64,000 nt of DNA from Combretum micranthum (Eukaryota; Streptophyta; Magnoliopsida; Myrtales; Combretaceae): assembly GCA_024138025.1 (NCBI GenBank), contig JAMXBD010003415.1, forward strand, positions 57,078-121,077, given 5' to 3'. A model generated the notes under the pieces. The model saw only the letters and a program-made list of their open reading frames with translations, was not told the origin of the DNA and ran no database searches. A program made the translations under genes and the position numbers. Positions 10,851 to 24,000 of the stretch are shown in pieces; position 1 is the first letter of the stretch; each line of letters starts with the position of its first letter.

Positions 10851-13637
10851 CATAACAAACAAGCACACACACGTGTCACACGCATCTATTCTAATGCAAC
10901 ATTCACAAATTAAGTTATTTAATTAAAATTCCAAAATATTTCTAAAGTCCTAAAATCACCAAAGATGCATAAGAGTACTCATGACTCCCTCTAAAAAAGG
11001 GGAACAAAAAGGGTCCCTTCCTTGAATCATGCATTGAAGAAGGGGGTATTGATAAGCCTCCAAAACTTATTAGATAAATAAAAAGAAAGTAATAGTCTCA
11101 TCCAATTCATCTTCTCACAAACTGCCATTAACGAGTACGGTCCATTACAATGCATTATACAAAGTCGCATTCCCCTGTATAATTTGTTGCAACTTTGTAC
11201 CTGCTCCTAGCTGACCATCTGTTCTTGGAAATTTCCCTATCGACTACCCTAGCCATGCATTCCATAGGGGCCAAGCACTTGAACTACTACATCTTCCCGA
11301 AGTTGCTATCAGATTCGCACCAATAAGTAGCAACCAACAAATAATTAGGCCAAGTTTAAGTATCAGTCCAATTATTAGATTCTATCCTTGCAAACAATAA
11401 ACATTTACTACATGCTTGTTGACCATTCCAAAACCTTTTTCTTCCTTTTTCCAAGTTCAAATGCCTTTCGTTGTTCATAAGTTCAAATACATGTGTTAGG
11501 ATAAAGTTCCAAGTAATTCTAGTCAATTATCTTGGATTCTCATTATTTGAATTTAGGTTAAGATCCACATGGTCATGGGTCTTAGTTTAAGACTCAACTC
11601 ATTTGTTTAAATCAAGTTTGAGTTATGGATAAATGATATTTCTAAGGTTATCTATGTCATTGATTTTGTTTAGCCAGTTGCCTAATTAATTATTTAGGTT
11701 TGAGTTAGTTTAATAGTTTTAGTACACTAACTCATTAGTGATTTATTTTATAGTTAACTAACTCTTAATTAGTTATGAGTTAAAGACCTAGGATCACTAA
11801 TCATACACCTATGCCCTTATGTCTTAATTAATCAATCCATTGTCCTTTATTATAATTAGGCTATTGTCTTGCTTAAGAGATTATAATTTATTTAAGATTC
11901 CTAGTTTCTATATTGTTGTCATCATAAGTATTTCTCATTATACACTTCTCTAAAATTTTCCCGTATAACCCTTAGCTTCAAGCCCATACATGTTTAGACT
12001 ATTAGATGGGTAGGATAAGTAAAAATATGGATAAGAGTAATTCATCATTCAAATATGAATTTTACCCATACAAACAAGTTATGAACTAGTCACATACTTA
12101 AAAAAAAACCTATCTTAAACAAAGTTTCATAATTTCCTTAACACTTATGATTGAAAACTTACATATAAGGAAACTTGACAGCACCTCATGCATAGACTAT
12201 AATCGACAACACAAAAATTCTCTAAATTTCTAGCATACTCTCCAAAATTATTATATCATATCTAACTAGTCATTTATCACTATAAATATGCAAATTTTAC
12301 ATACAAGTGCTATTTCACTAGTTGTACCTTTATATAACATTTTTATCATCAATTAGCCGTGTCACCACTCATTTCACTTTTCCATATCGCCATATTCATA
12401 ATCAATATTAGATAATTGATTTCTTAAATACAACACCCCATATCCATCAATCTCATATTCAATGAAGGTTCCTTTGAAAAATTTTCATGCTTATAGCCTT
12501 ACACTTTCCATCAATAACTTATTTGGAAAATTTATTGGAGTTTTAACATTCAAACACCCATCCTATTGAAGTTCTAACATAAACCACATAGTCTTTTCCT
12601 AAATTTTAGTATGCACTTCCAATTATTTTATGACATTCATTTAGTTAAGGGATAATGTCAAAGATAGTACCTAAACTTCCATAAAAAGCTTAATTAGATA
12701 TCTAAAGTTTGGTTTTGATCAATTTGGTATATGAACAAAATTTCCACGAATTTTTTTTTAGCTAAAGTTTGATTTTGACAATTTTGGTACCTGAACAAAG
12801 TTTTCGCAGATTTTGTACCAAATTATTCAAAATGAATTATCGGTACCTAATTTAACATTTTGCAAAAGTTTATATACCGTTTGCATTGTTAACCCTTTAG
12901 TTAATTATTACCATAATGTGCATATCTTCACATACAATCGCCATCCCACCAAATGTCTTATTGTACAACAATATAATCCTTCTATTATCAAGTATCATGA
13001 AACTAACCACCACACTTTCTATGTCATCAAATTGTCATTCAAAATTAGATAATCAAGTTTCTCTATACAACAATTCATAAGTAATGTAACCTCTAATCTC
13101 ATAAATTTGACAATTTCTCACTACGGTCCATGTTTACACATAATAGGTTGTATGCTTAATTTAATCTTCTCCTTCAATTGAATTTCTATCTAAACAATAA
13201 TTTCCATTCAATATGGTCCAAAATAGCCTACAATCATATTATTTCATTCAAGACTTCCCGATCAACTAATTAAGCTAATTATAGCTCAAAACGGACTTTT
13301 TTTTTCCATTCATTTCCTAAAAGGCTATATTTCCCCCTAATCCCTTATATTATTGTTCACCAATTCCAATCTCAATTAGTCCTTAAATTACTCTAATTCA
13401 ATCAGGTTTTTCAATTAAATACCTTAATTTCATATTGACAAGTGATTTTTACTCTATTTAAACTACGGAATTTGTGCTTAGTTTGAATGATTATTATTTA
13501 AAATTCTTGTGAAATCATGCTATTATTATATATTTTTTGTTTTTTCAGCTCCATTGAATATAAAAGGAAGAAACAAAGCCAATTGAGCAAGAATTGTAGC
13601 AAAACAACAAAGACAAACAAAAAAATCATGCTTGCTA
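10851..13637. other. AT-rich repeat-derived sequence, no gene seen
   Basis: No known domain is seen on either strand. At 12650-12900 there is a short MITE-like patch in which GTTTGATTTTGACAATTTGG-like phrases and GGTACCTGAACAAAGTTTTC recur about 65 bp apart. The segment 11030-11340 is less AT-rich, but its translations contain stops and match no family I know. Confidence 0.4.
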
Positions 13638-14558
13638 TGTGAAATATCCCAAACCTTCATGTTTTATTAATTAGATATTATTAGATAATTAGTATGAAAA
13701 TATGGGTAATTTTGAACCTCAATTGAATTTAATGTAGAGATTTCTTTTAAATGATTTAGTTAGTGGAATTATGCAAACCTTAGGATATAATTATATAGTT
13801 TAACATAATGAATTCAATTGAAAATAGATATTCTAATATCGTAAATGCTCAATTTGACCTATTAAACCACTTCAATTACCTATTTTAACAAATTCGAATT
13901 ATTCAATACTTTCCAACTATCAACTTGAACTCAATTCATCAAGTTCAATTGCCTAAACCCCATAAATATTCAATTTAGACATTCTAGCTTAAATTGCAAC
14001 TCCTTAATTCCTAGAAAGTTAAAACTAAATATTTTTCTCCCAAATACTAATTCCTAAGCCGCTAAAATCCTAAATCCAAGTGAGATATTAATTTTTCCTT
14101 TACTTAGATTTCCCAAATTTAATTTTTGATCCGATTAGCAAACTTTCTTTTCTTACTTCTTAATTTCAATCCTTATGCCCAGAAGCCCATAATCTAAAAA
14201 GCCCAATCCATCATCTAAAAGCCTAAGCCCATTAACTTAAGTACAAGTCCATATTCAAGAAGCCCACAATTGAAGGTCAAAGCCCATAAGCCCATGAATC
14301 AAAAGCCCATTAAGACCATGTATTTAACATACACTATCACACATTCTATAAAACCCTAGGATGTTGAAAATTCTAATACATATGAAAAGACCGAAATGCT
14401 TTAAAACCTAAAGAATTCTACACAATGTGAACACAAGAAAATATTTTCTAAATCTAGAGATTTCTACCAAATTAAAATGACTAAAGTGCTCATAAACTAT
14501 TCAAGTAAAAGGACTAAAATACCCATAACCCTAATGAAAATTATAAGACATAAAAATA

Positions 14559-14567
14559 CTATAAATA
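14559..14567 (+). promoter_or_regulatory. TATA box of the 13638 LTR
   Basis: CTATAAATA is followed about 25-30 bp later by a pyrimidine-rich start region (AAATTCTCTCTCTCG). This is the standard plant RNA polymerase II core promoter layout. A leader of about 115 nt ends at a donor-like CCAATAG|GTAAATA (exon end 14709). Confidence 0.7.
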
Positions 14568-15907
14568 GGAGCCTTAGAAAACCGTAAATTCTCTCTCTCG
14601 TATAGCAGCCCCTAAATCCCTCAAATTCTCAACTTAAACCTCTCTTAAACACATAAAAAATCCTACAAAAGTTCCACAACAATTTCTCTTTAAGACAAGC
14701 CTCCAATAGGTAAATAAATGTAATTAATATGCTTGATTATGTTAATGACATATAAATTCATGTAAATTACTAAATGTTAACTTAAGTTTAAGTATTGATT
14801 AATATATGTGCATGTATACGTAAAGTCCAAAATGAGCATGTACATATATATGGGTTATAATAATTGTCGATTTAGTGAAATTATTGTAAATATGTGTATA
14901 TGTGTGTGCCAAATATATATATATATATAATATATATGATCATGCTAGATTGATATGTTTTATTGAACTAAAAATATCATACATATATCTTAAATATAAA
15001 TTCTTGAAGTATATGCATGTACGTATGTTTTGAAGTATGATGGAAATTGGATAAAGTATGTTGATGATGATTTGAACTATGATTTGCGGCATAATTGTAA
15101 AATGTAAATCTAAATATAATCTAGATGAAACAACATAAAATAAGCATGTTGTAGATGATTTAAATATTCTGGAAATCAATTTATATGCATATATATGTTA
15201 TCTAGACAATTTGAGTTATTAAATTTAAAAGAAATATTAAATGAATTTATTTTTGGACAAAATTTATAGAAATAGTATCTTAACATGTCTAATGGAAATT
15301 TTCGTTATTTTTAAAATGCATTTACTATTTTTAAAAATTAAATTACAAAATAGTAGAACTAAGCAAAATGGTGTTTTGGCCAATAATAGTGGCATGAATG
15401 TATAGAGTTAAACTAGTGACTTTTTCTGCTCTTTTTTTGGGTGAGAGTAAAATGATTTAAAAGGTTAAGAAGTCTTTTTTGATATGGTAAAAAGAATCGG
15501 CTAAGAATAGGTCAGATTAAAGGTCAATTTTGATCGAACCAATTGTTCATCAGTCCTGTCTCCTATTCCGGCTAGATTAGATGTAATTGAATTTGAAACC
15601 CTAATTAACAAATTAGTTTAGGCTAATTGAACTTATGAACATGTTAATATACATGTTAGATAGTTTAATAAAAATTTGAACTCAAGAACCTGTGTTTAAG
15701 ATAGTAAACCAATTGATTAAAGTTGTGGTGTACATTAATTTTCTGTAGGAATCGAAATATTGGAATTAAAGGTCAATTAAATCTAATCAAATAAATATGA
15801 AATAAATATAAATAATGTGTTTTCATATTAAATTATTAATTTTAAAATAAATCATTAATTATTTTGATTTTATGAAATTTCTCAATTAAATAAGCATAAA
15901 AATGGCT

Positions 15908-16080
15908 TATCATGGGCGTGATTATGACCATTATGGCCATATCACGACCGTGTCTAAGCATGTGATCTCCTCGGAGTTAAATTATCTAGATATCAATTTG
16001 AACACGACCCAGATCACGGGCATGATGTCAATCACGATCGAGATTACGGGCATTACCTAGACCGTGATCTTCGCCGAAAA
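15908..16080 (+). repeat. block of GC-richer palindromic words (ATCACG type)
   Basis: Within an AT-rich LTR, this 170-bp patch repeats variants of GATCACGGGCATGAT, ATCACGATCGAGATTACG and GGCCATATCACGACCGTG. A diverged copy lies at 42895-43065. The position, between the donor-like site and the terminal exon, matches that of a different word block in another LTR (46146-46560). Confidence 0.7.
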
Positions 16081-16925
16081 AAAAATAAACAAGTAAGTAA
16101 AATAAATAATAAATAATATAGATGGTACTTGTATGGATCAGAATGAGTTAGGGTTACTTATACCAAGTGTATTTTGACTTATATAGTGCATTAATAGACT
16201 TAACGACTAATTAAATTTAACATGGATTGTAAACATAAAAATGAACTTGATTGATTAAATTCTATCCAACTTGGCTAAATTAAGTTAATATAGATTTATT
16301 AACTAATGTAGGCTTAGATATAATATAATTATAGCATGATAGACTATGAATAATAAGAAGAGTATGTTGCTTCAAATGTATATTTGCTAAAAAAATGAGT
16401 ATTTAATATAAGTTTAATATAACTTGATAATTGATTTAAATGCTTATATAAATTAATCTCTTTGGTAGATAATTGTTAGGAGTTTGCCTCTTACTTTATC
16501 TTTTGGTCGATCTTCTGTTTATTCATAATACATAATACAGATTATATGCGTTGCTTGTTAGAAAAGGCATCCTAAATAAATTAATACTTAAAGATCACCT
16601 TAATAATTGCTTGTTGCTTGTGCATAGCTGTTTTGAGACCTAGTCTGAGGGGTGGCAACTTTGGTAGGCAGTATCAGCACAGTAGTTAGGCACCTAGGCC
16701 ATCATAGGTGGCTCAACGGATAGCTGATAGAGGAAATGGTAGCAAGGCAACATATATTCATATTGGAGAGAAGTTGTATTAAGCAATTTAATATATAGGC
16801 TCTGTTACTTTACTTAATTAAAATGGACTAATATACATAAAGATGAGTAATGACTATGACCCATGTTCGAGGCTATTACTTACAAAGGTACGATATATAG
16901 GTATCTTGACCGCCTATATCAACCC

Positions 16926-16949
16926 CCTGAGTAGGTACAGCTACTCAGG
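16926..16949 (+). other. conserved hairpin in family-2 LTR
   Basis: CCTGAGTAG and CTACTCAGG can pair perfectly with a 6-nt loop. The same stem core, CCTGAGT/ACTCAGG, with a different loop occurs at 47028-47054 in the diverged LTR, preceded by the same TATCAACCCC word. The copy near 51625 has decayed. Confidence 0.6.
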
Positions 16950-17132
16950 ACCCCTAGGTTCCTAGTATGTTGCCAGAGTATGAGGCTCCATTGTACCTTT
17001 GCTCCACTTCAATTTAAAGATATAAATTGTTGATTGTTGCATTGCATTCAGAATAGGTGTGTGTGTGTGTCTATCTTGTGTGTGCTTGTGTTGCTGTCGT
17101 ATTGGGTTTCCGCTCATTCCTTTCTTTTTCAG

Positions 17133-17221
17133 GTGTTGAAGATTTTGATGATGATAATGCTTATGACTACTTGGGGTATGGCACGAACATCGATGAGATA
17201 CTCGAAAAGTGGAGCAATTAG
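17133..17221 (+). CDS. tiny acidic terminal exon, LTR micropeptide (copy A)
   Basis: After a good acceptor (TTTCTTTTTCAG) the exon reads two bases and then an open frame of 28 codons ending in TAG. The peptide is very acidic, with the core YDYLGYGTNIDEILEKWSN. The same core is found at 51843-51927 and, strongly diverged, at 47318-47397. In the diverged copy the four codons for GYGT match or differ only in the third base. The two-base offset after the acceptor is also the same. No start codon is visible in the exon or in the leader ending at 14709, so either another exon exists or this is the tail of a larger spliced product. I know no named family for it. Role unknown. Confidence 0.4.
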
Positions 17222-17280
17222 GACCGCTAAATTATTATCATCTTGATGTTCTAAAATGAAGGATTATTATGAAACTTATA

Positions 17281-18752
17281 TTTTAATTAAGGACTATCAG
17301 TATGCCCATGGTTTGTATTACTCAATACACTTTATTTTGAAAAACATAATGGTATAGAAGTTATTTGTATAAATTGGTCTACTCTCTAAAGTAGACTATT
17401 TGGAAAATGTTGTGAGAAAATTTATGCTGCAATTCTAGTTGTCTCTAGAAGAATAATTTGATGATTTCATAATCTAAAATTTATTTAGTAACGATCATGA
17501 TAAACTATAGATTAGGTTAGCCATAACTACCTATAAATAGGAGTGGTGAAATCCTTCTCTCACTTAATTCTAAATTCCTTTAAATGGGCTTTTAATCAAA
17601 GGATTATTTATCTTAATGTAGATCTAGGTTGCTAATAGTTTAAGAAGAGATTCTACTAGTCTGACCTGGGTTTAGAAGTTCTTGACACTCGAGAAAGGTA
17701 TTAACATACTTTAATGAATCTAACAGTTCAAGAATTCAACACTATATTTACTAAAATTTTCGAGAGTTACATGAATAGACCTAAAGTGAAGCATGACCCT
17801 AACGCCCTGTGAACTGATATATCTTAATTCTTTTTATGCTTGCTATAAAACTTGTTACTTTAGGCTTAACTTAATTTTTTTTTTAAGTTAGGTAAAATCC
17901 CTTTGTTTTGGTAAGCTAGATAATAGGAAATGAGCAAGTAGAAGTAGTCGCTAACTTTTCCGTGGAATACGATCTAGATCTTTCTACTATGCTACTGTGA
18001 TAGTTGTGCTTCCTTTTTTTGAGACCGTAGGTAGATAAAGATTTAAAAAAGAAAAATATTTTAAAAGCTCGGTTTGTAGTTCTCTCCACACCACATACAA
18101 TTTGTTTAGCAACACTATTTTCACATGTCCATTCACCTATATATCATTTATACTAATCCATAACCTCATAATTCATCACCAAAATATAATTTCGCATGAT
18201 TAATCTAATTTTCAGATTTAATACACTTTCTTCTTCCCCTATTTAAATCACACTAAACAATGTCATAGCCAACATACTTCTTATTCATTTCACCTCTAAA
18301 TCATCAACCAGTATCATAGTTCATCCCACATTCTTATTTCCTTTAATAATTTGTACATGTAACTAATTAATCACCAATTTCATCAACAACAAGGAATTTC
18401 TAGCAGCTCAATCAAATCCCTAAGTCTTACATGTCACTTATAAAATCAACAACCATGCCCATATCGAATTTCAACTCTATTAGCTAGTTTAGGCACTTAC
18501 CACACCTTGCCTTTAACCACTACCAATTTTTCTAGCAATAGTATGAAGTGAACATCTAAAAAATCTTCTAGAATATGATTTTGAGCTACTCCAAACAAAT
18601 ACCCAAGTTCCCAAGTCAACTTTTGCACTTAAAATGCTCCTAAAACTTAAAAAAAAAACACAATTTAAATTTAGGGTCTTACCTTGGCACAAATTTTGTT
18701 GTACCTTGAATGGCTTCTCCCTCTTTATTTTCTCCATTTTTCTAACCATATA
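17281..18752 (+). repeat. compound block copy A, first part
   Basis: This is collinear with 33337-34755 (copy B) and 51988-53440 (copy C). It includes a second TATA box at 17531 and, near 17950, a GTGGAATACGATCTAGATC phrase like the U5 ends of Athila/Tat LTRs. Copy A is the most diverged of the three. For example, it retains a stretch before GAGAGTTACATG that B and C lack. The Athila element interrupts it at 18753. Confidence 0.8.
17531..17539 (+). promoter_or_regulatory. TATA box, conserved in all three blocks
   Basis: CTATAAATA is followed by GGAGTGGTGAAATCC and then TTCTCTCACTTAATTC, a typical plant start region. It is conserved at 33575-33583 (copy B) and 52256-52264 (copy C). No reading frame follows, so it is probably an LTR promoter. 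Confidence 0.6.
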
Positions 18753-19884
18753 TGTTGAGATGAAAATTACTCTAATTTTATGGGATTTAATTTGGATTAA
18801 TTGTTATTAATTTTGTAGAAATTATATGGAATCGGTACTTAATCATGATTTATATGAATATCAGGTCTTTGAATCCAAAAGAAGCAAATAGTACAAAATT
18901 GGAGTAAAATAAATACAAGGAACAAAAATCAAATGTGTAACTGCCAGATGTGTAACTGCCAGTTTACATTAAATGATGACCTTTCAATTACTCACTTTTG
19001 TATATAAATATCCTATAGGGTTTCTTTGATTATTGATTCGCAAATTCAGATATCCTTTGTTAAGAAAAACCCTAGAGAGAAAATTTGAAGTTATGAGTGG
19101 CTAAACATCTATTAATCAAGGGGGATTGCTACAGATTCAATTCTATAAAGATTTGTGAGATCTAATTCGATTTAATTAATTGTTCTTTTCTTCTGATTAT
19201 CTATATATCATCTAATTGTCTTGTTATTATTGTTATGTTTGATTGTTACAATTTAGGCCTATTGTTCAATTGACAAAACAATACATTGTTAATTAGAATA
19301 CTGAATCCGTAATGTTCATCTATTCTAATAGGAGTAACACAACAACGTGGTTGATTATAATCAAATAGTTAATTCATGTTGTGATGATATATAATCTAAT
19401 TTAAATGATTCATGCTCTATGGATTATTATTAGGATTGGTAGTCTCTCTAATTTCTATTGCTATTGATAGGTTAAATCCTAAGAGCTTGTTTAGGGTTAT
19501 CTAATCAATAAGGAAATAATAAAGATCTTATCTTAGTTATCAATTCGTAAGGAGAGATAGGGTTTCAGAGCGTATTGAAATCTATAACCGATCTAGTCAG
19601 AAAAAGAATAATGATCTTTGCATCAATGATCGAATCTAAGAATTGAATTGTAGTACACCTTGATTAGAGATTTCTTATTATTGAATTCAACTCTTATTTG
19701 TAATTGCTAGTTTTAGAGATAAATAAACTTTAATTGCTTTTGATTAAACAAACCCCCCAATCTTCTTTCATCTGCATTCTTTCTTTAATAGAAATAAATT
19801 TACCCCAATCCCTGGAGACGAACCTACTCACTATTATACAAATTTTAAAGTAGGTTTTAATTTTGTTGGATTCGACACCCACCA
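18753..19884 (+). repeat. 5' LTR of the Athila element
   Basis: It starts TGTTGAGATGAAAATTAC and ends near GACACCCACCA, just before the primer site. The first 835 bp match 24015-24851. A TATA-like TATATAAATATCC lies near 19000. Confidence 0.9.
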
Positions 19885-19889
19885 AATTT

Positions 19890-19907
19890 TGGCGCCGTTG
19901 CCGGGGA
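19890..19907 (+). promoter_or_regulatory. primer binding site, tRNA-Asp
   Basis: TGGCGCCGTTGCCGGGGA is complementary to the 3' end of plant tRNA-Asp and is typical of Athila/Tat elements. It starts five bases after the LTR. Confidence 0.95.
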
Positions 19908-19938
19908 TTGGTGTCGAATATTTGTTTCTATTTTTTTT

Positions 19939-20700
19939 ATGACTCGTTCTTCTCAAACAGAATTACAGTTTGATCAAGAAATTGAGAAGACCGCTAAGAG
20001 ATTGAGAAAACAAGCCAAGTTGCGTGCTCAAGCCGCCACTACATCATCTCCATCTCCTGGTCTGAATCAAGCGCTGGAACTATCTGAATCATCCAGTGAA
20101 TCTGAAAGAGAAGATATATTACAAGAACAAGGACAGATGGAAAATCAAGATAGGACTCTACGACAGTTGGCGGAACCAGATGTGAATCAACAACCGCTTT
20201 GTATTCAATATCCGGAGTTGAATGTAGCATTGGAATTGAAGTCAGGGCTTATTCATCTGTTGCCAAGTTTTCATGGTCTGGAAAATGAGGATCCTCATAA
20301 ACATTTGAAGGAATTCCACATTGTCTGTTCCAGCATGAGACCTCAAGGGATTCCTGAAGATCAAATCAAGTTAAGAGCTTTCCCATTCTCATTGAAAGAC
20401 AAGGCAAAGGATTGGTTATTTTATCTACCTCCTGGATCTATTGCTACTTGGACTGATATGGTTAAAGCTTTTCTGGACAAATTTTTCCCTGCACAAGAGC
20501 TGCAAATATTAGACGGGAAATTAGTGGGATAAGACAAAGGGACACAGAAAATCTTCATGAATATTGGGAGCGATTCAAGCAATTGGTTGCCAGTTGTCCA
20601 CAACATGGTATTTCAGAACAGCTTTTGATCCAATATTTCTATGAAGGTCTGCTGCCAATAGAAAGGAAAATGATGAATGCAGCAAGCGGAGGAGCATAGT
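19939..20700 (+). pseudogene. gag: gag of Athila element, frameshifted
   Basis: The 197-codon frame opens with ATG shortly after the primer site, at the usual place. It has a charged, coiled N-terminus (residues 1-65). The retrotransposon gag (capsid) core then follows, with landmarks ELKSGLIHLLPSFHGL and DPHKHLKEFHIVC, then RAFPFSLKDKAKDWL and FLDKFF. At about 20510 the frame shifts. The capsid continues in another frame with LHEYWERFKQL and QLLIQYFYEGL, then hits paired stops near 20698. Gag would form the particle that packages element RNA. The breaks mean this copy cannot make a full capsid, unless some are assembly errors. Confidence 0.9.
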
Positions 20701-21440
20701 AGACAAAACCCCTGCTCAGGCTCGGGATTTGATATCTTTATGGCTGCAATTCACAACAGTTTGAATACCGTCATGATCCTATCACAAGAAGAGTTAATGA
20801 GGTAAATGTCCTCATCTTGAGAATCAAATTTCTAATCTCACTTCTCTTTGCAACAGATAGCTTAGGGAATCAACAGCAGGTTAAGCTTGTGGTATATGTG
20901 CTTCAACATCCCACAGACATGTGTCCAACATTACAAGAAGATTCATATGCGCATGCAAATGCGATTGGAGTATTTCCAGGACAACCACAACCACCTCAAA
21001 GAAATATGATCCCTATGCAACACTACAATCCTGGATGGAGGGATCATCCAAATTCAGTACCAACCAAGGCCTCAGAATTACCAGCAATATCAACCAAGGC
21101 CACAACAACCACCACCACAACAGTCTTCGTCTTCAGGTACGTCACTTGAAGATATTGTTAAGTCTCTTGCCATTAACACTAAACAATTTCAGGATGAGAC
21201 TAAACAATTCCAATATGAGACGAAGCAAAGTATCAAGAATCTGGAGAATCAAATGAGCCAACTTGCCACTTCAGTAGGTAAGATTGAACAGCAAGGTAAG
21301 TTACCTTCTAACACCATTAATCATAGAGAAAATGTGAGTGCAATTTCCTTGAGATCTAGCAAGGAATTGCAAGACTCAAATGAGAAGGTAATTGAGACCG
21401 ACTCCAATGAGAAAAGTGAAAAAGAAACCCCCACATGGAG
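20701..21440 (+). pseudogene. gag: gag C-terminal/linker region of Athila element, broken
   Basis: The translation changes frame several times. Visible pieces are a Q/P-rich stretch (20980-21130), a K/Q-rich heptad-like segment repeating TKQFQ (21180-21240), and MSQLATSVGKIEQQGKLPS (21253 on), then ISLRSSKEL. These are linker features of Athila gag. No zinc-knuckle CCHC motif was found in the frames examined. Confidence 0.75.
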
Positions 21441-22281
21441 GAAAACAAGTAGAAAAACCCCCACCACAGATTTATAAGCCTATACCCCCATTCCCTTCTA
21501 GGTTGAATCAATCCAAGAAATTGGATGAAGAGAAGGAAATTTTGGAGACTTTTAGGAAAGTCGAGGTGAATATTCCTTTATTGGATGTGATTAAGAAAAT
21601 ACCTCGATATGCTAAGTTTCTGAAAGATCTTTGCACAAACAAGAAGAAGCTTAGAGGAAATGAGATGGTTTATATGGGTGAGAATATTTCTGCTGTTCTT
21701 CAGAAGAAGCTACCACCAAAGTGCAAGGACCCTGGTACGTTTTCTATTCCTTGTACAATAGATCAAGTTAGGATTGAAAATTGTATGTGTGACCTAGGAG
21801 CTTCAGTTAATATCATGCCCTTATCTATATGAGAAGTTGAATATTATCTTTGAAAGAAACAAGAGTAATCTTGCAACTTGCAGATAGATCTAATATATAT
21901 CCATCAGGTATTTTGGAAGATGTTTTGGTACAAGTCAATGGATTAGTGTTTCCCGCTGACTTTTATGTAATTGATATGGGTGAGGAGATGTATTCAAAAT
22001 CACCTACACTTTTGCTTGGGAGACCATTTATGAAAACATCTAAAACCAAAATTGATGTTAATGAAGGGGTTATGACTATGGAATTTGATGGGGAGATCAT
22101 TAGATTCTCGGTAGATAGTGAAAAGAAAATTAATTCAAATATTTCTAATATTTTTGCTATCTCTAAGAATGACAATCAGGTTGTGGAAGTGCAAGAAGAG
22201 AGCCTAGTTGATGAATCAAAAGTGGATGGACTTGGTGAAAATTTAGTTGACACTGAAAATTATGGAGAAGATTGGAGATGA
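21441..22281 (+). pseudogene. PR: retropepsin-like aspartic protease of Athila element, broken
   Basis: The frame at 21392-21832 has the usual lead-in to the Athila protease (PFPSRLNQSKKLDEEKEI, then VEVNIPLLDVIKKIPRYAKF) and the active-site region CDLGASVNIMPLSI. DLGA replaces the canonical D-T/S-G, as is usual in this lineage. A stop and frame change at about 21832 separate it from the second half (21850-22281), which has ADFYVIDMG and the LLGRPFM flap/C-terminal motif. The enzyme would process Gag. After this there is no RT: FDD-type or integrase motifs are absent on both strands. Confidence 0.85.
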
Positions 22282-22470
22282 TAAGTTGAATTCAAAGGAG
22301 GATGAGCATAAAGAGACACTAGTGATATCTTCTATGATCAATTGTTAAAAGCTTTAGATGGAGAGATCGCTAGGGTGAATCATGAGAAGAATTTAACTGA
22401 AGGATATCCTATGTTTGAGAATTGGGAATCCTATATCTTTGAGCCTCCATAAGAGAATGACTTGGAATAG

Positions 22471-22516
22471 TCCAGCTAAGGACTATAAAGAAGCGCTTCA
22501 TGGGAGGCAACCCATG
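22471..22516 (+). other. conserved Athila post-pol motif
   Basis: CTAAGGACTATAAAGAAGCG followed by CTTCATGGGAGGCAACCCAT is the sequence normally found just after integrase in Athila/Tat elements. Here it lies only about 200 bp after protease, which marks the pol deletion. Confidence 0.8.
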
Positions 22517-22750
22517 GTTTTTGTTACTAATGCTTTTGTTTTTGTGTGTTTTGTTTTCTTTTATTTGTTTGGTTTTGTAGGTCTTAGATCTTGAACTGAA
22601 GAAGAAAATCTCTCTCATGAGTTTTAAAGGACAAAGAACTTCAAAGGAGCTTCAAAAGAGAAACCGGGGAAGTACCGTTATTCCTATTTCTTTTTATTTT
22701 TTCTCTCACTTTGTGCTGAATTAGAAACAGTGAGGACACTGTTTATTATA

Positions 22751-22765
22751 AGTGTGGGGGAGGGA
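22751..22765 (+). promoter_or_regulatory. internal purine-rich tract
   Basis: AGTGTGGGGGAGGGA resembles the 3' polypurine tract at 24001 and may act as a second plus-strand primer. The 1.2 kb between the two tracts is the non-coding 3' region of the element. Confidence 0.6.
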
Positions 22766-24000
22766 TAAATATGAATTGGAGTATTTCATCTGAATGATGT
22801 CTGATTTTTGATTTATGATATATATAGACATCTGGATATGAAAGTGTACCCACACTTTAACTGTTGAATTTGTTATCATTTGTTCTTAAGTAATTAAGGC
22901 AAATTTAGGCCAATTTTTTCAAAAATTTGATGAAATCTGGAGATTGTGCTGAAAATTAAAGATAGCATCTAAAAAGTGAAAAATTGACTTGTGAAAGTGC
23001 TTTACTCACCTATACTGTTGTGATTTGAGTACTTAGTTAAAATTGAGTAGTAAAATCTTTAAGGAACAGATTTACTGTGTATTTGGCTTTAGATTTGAAA
23101 GTTTGAAAGTAAGTCGAGTCCTTAGTGAAAAATAAACAGGTTTACTTCTAGGAAGAAAGCTAATTTATATACTTTTATAAGTTCTTATTAAAGAATTTTT
23201 CAACACTTAGTAAAAGAGATAAAGGAAGTCTTTTTCTTAGTGATCTTTGATAAAAAAGTCTTAAATTTGTTGTTGCATTCAAAAAGTAGAAACAAGCATA
23301 AGCCTATACTCCTCTAACTCAAACAATCGAGTTATGAGTATCCAAACTTGAATGTTAGAGTGAGGAAGAGTTCGTAGGGGTCCCTTTAAAACCTGGTCAC
23401 TTGGGTGATGAACCCGGGATGTACCGACTCAATGAACTCACTATAACGATAAGGGAGGAAAGGCTAAAAAGTGAAAAGTGCTTTGAAAGAAAAATTAGAA
23501 AAAGAAAGAGCTGAAAAGAAACGGACTAAAACCCGTCCAAGATTCATCTCTGAAGGCTCTAAATATGCTTGAATGAAAAATGAAAAATGAATGTTGAAAC
23601 AATCAACGGAATAAGACTTATAATAAACAGAGAGAAAATCTAGGGAAAGAACTGATATCAAATGCTTTTATTCTGTGTTGGTAAGAGTATATGTGTCAGA
23701 TGTCCAGTGAAGTCTAAATGGGTATTTTTCCTTATTGGATTGGGTATTTACTTTTGAGTAGAAGGATCTTTGGTTAAATATGTGGTTCAAGTTTGTTTTG
23801 TTTAGATTAACTACTGAATTTTCATTTTAGTACTCTAATTACAAGTCCTCAGTTTGGTTTGAGCGGTAAGCACTGAAAATCACAAGTCTTGAATCAAATA
23901 AAGAAAAGAGATGCTTGAATATGAATTTTGAAAGTAAGCACACTCTAACAAAAGATTTCATTTTGGTTACATAGTTTGCTTGAGGACAAGCAATGGTTTA

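Larger units (their letters stand above)
13638..17620 (+). mobile_element. giant non-coding LTR, family 2 (TGAAATA-type), 3' end uncertain
   Basis: It starts TGTGAAATATCCC and shares this start, a CT-rich leader, a splice-donor-like site, a GC-richer word block, the CCTGAGT/ACTCAGG hairpin and a small terminal exon with the solo LTR at 45152-47806. That second copy has a clean 5-bp target duplication. The length and the sequence of its end (GGGTCCTTACA) suggest Ty3 chromovirus (Tekay/Del-like) LTRs. This is inference, because no gag-pol is attached. Part of this LTR (from 15478) recurs at 42472 and 50859. The right end is not defined because compound-repeat sequence follows without a clear boundary. 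Confidence 0.5.

Noticed and set aside
11030..11340. Less AT-rich stretch as a possible host gene fragment
   Set aside because: All six translations contain stops within 40 codons or fail to show any recognisable motif.
17034..17130. Hydrophobic N-terminus joined to the acidic peptide as a signal peptide
   Set aside because: It is a translated GT-repeat and polypyrimidine tract just before a splice acceptor. The same holds at 51745-51842. The acidic part is better read as a separate exon.
22281..24000. Possible env-like or antisense ORF in the Athila 3' region
   Set aside because: Frames are short and broken on both strands, and no transmembrane or signal pattern persists. It is treated as non-coding.
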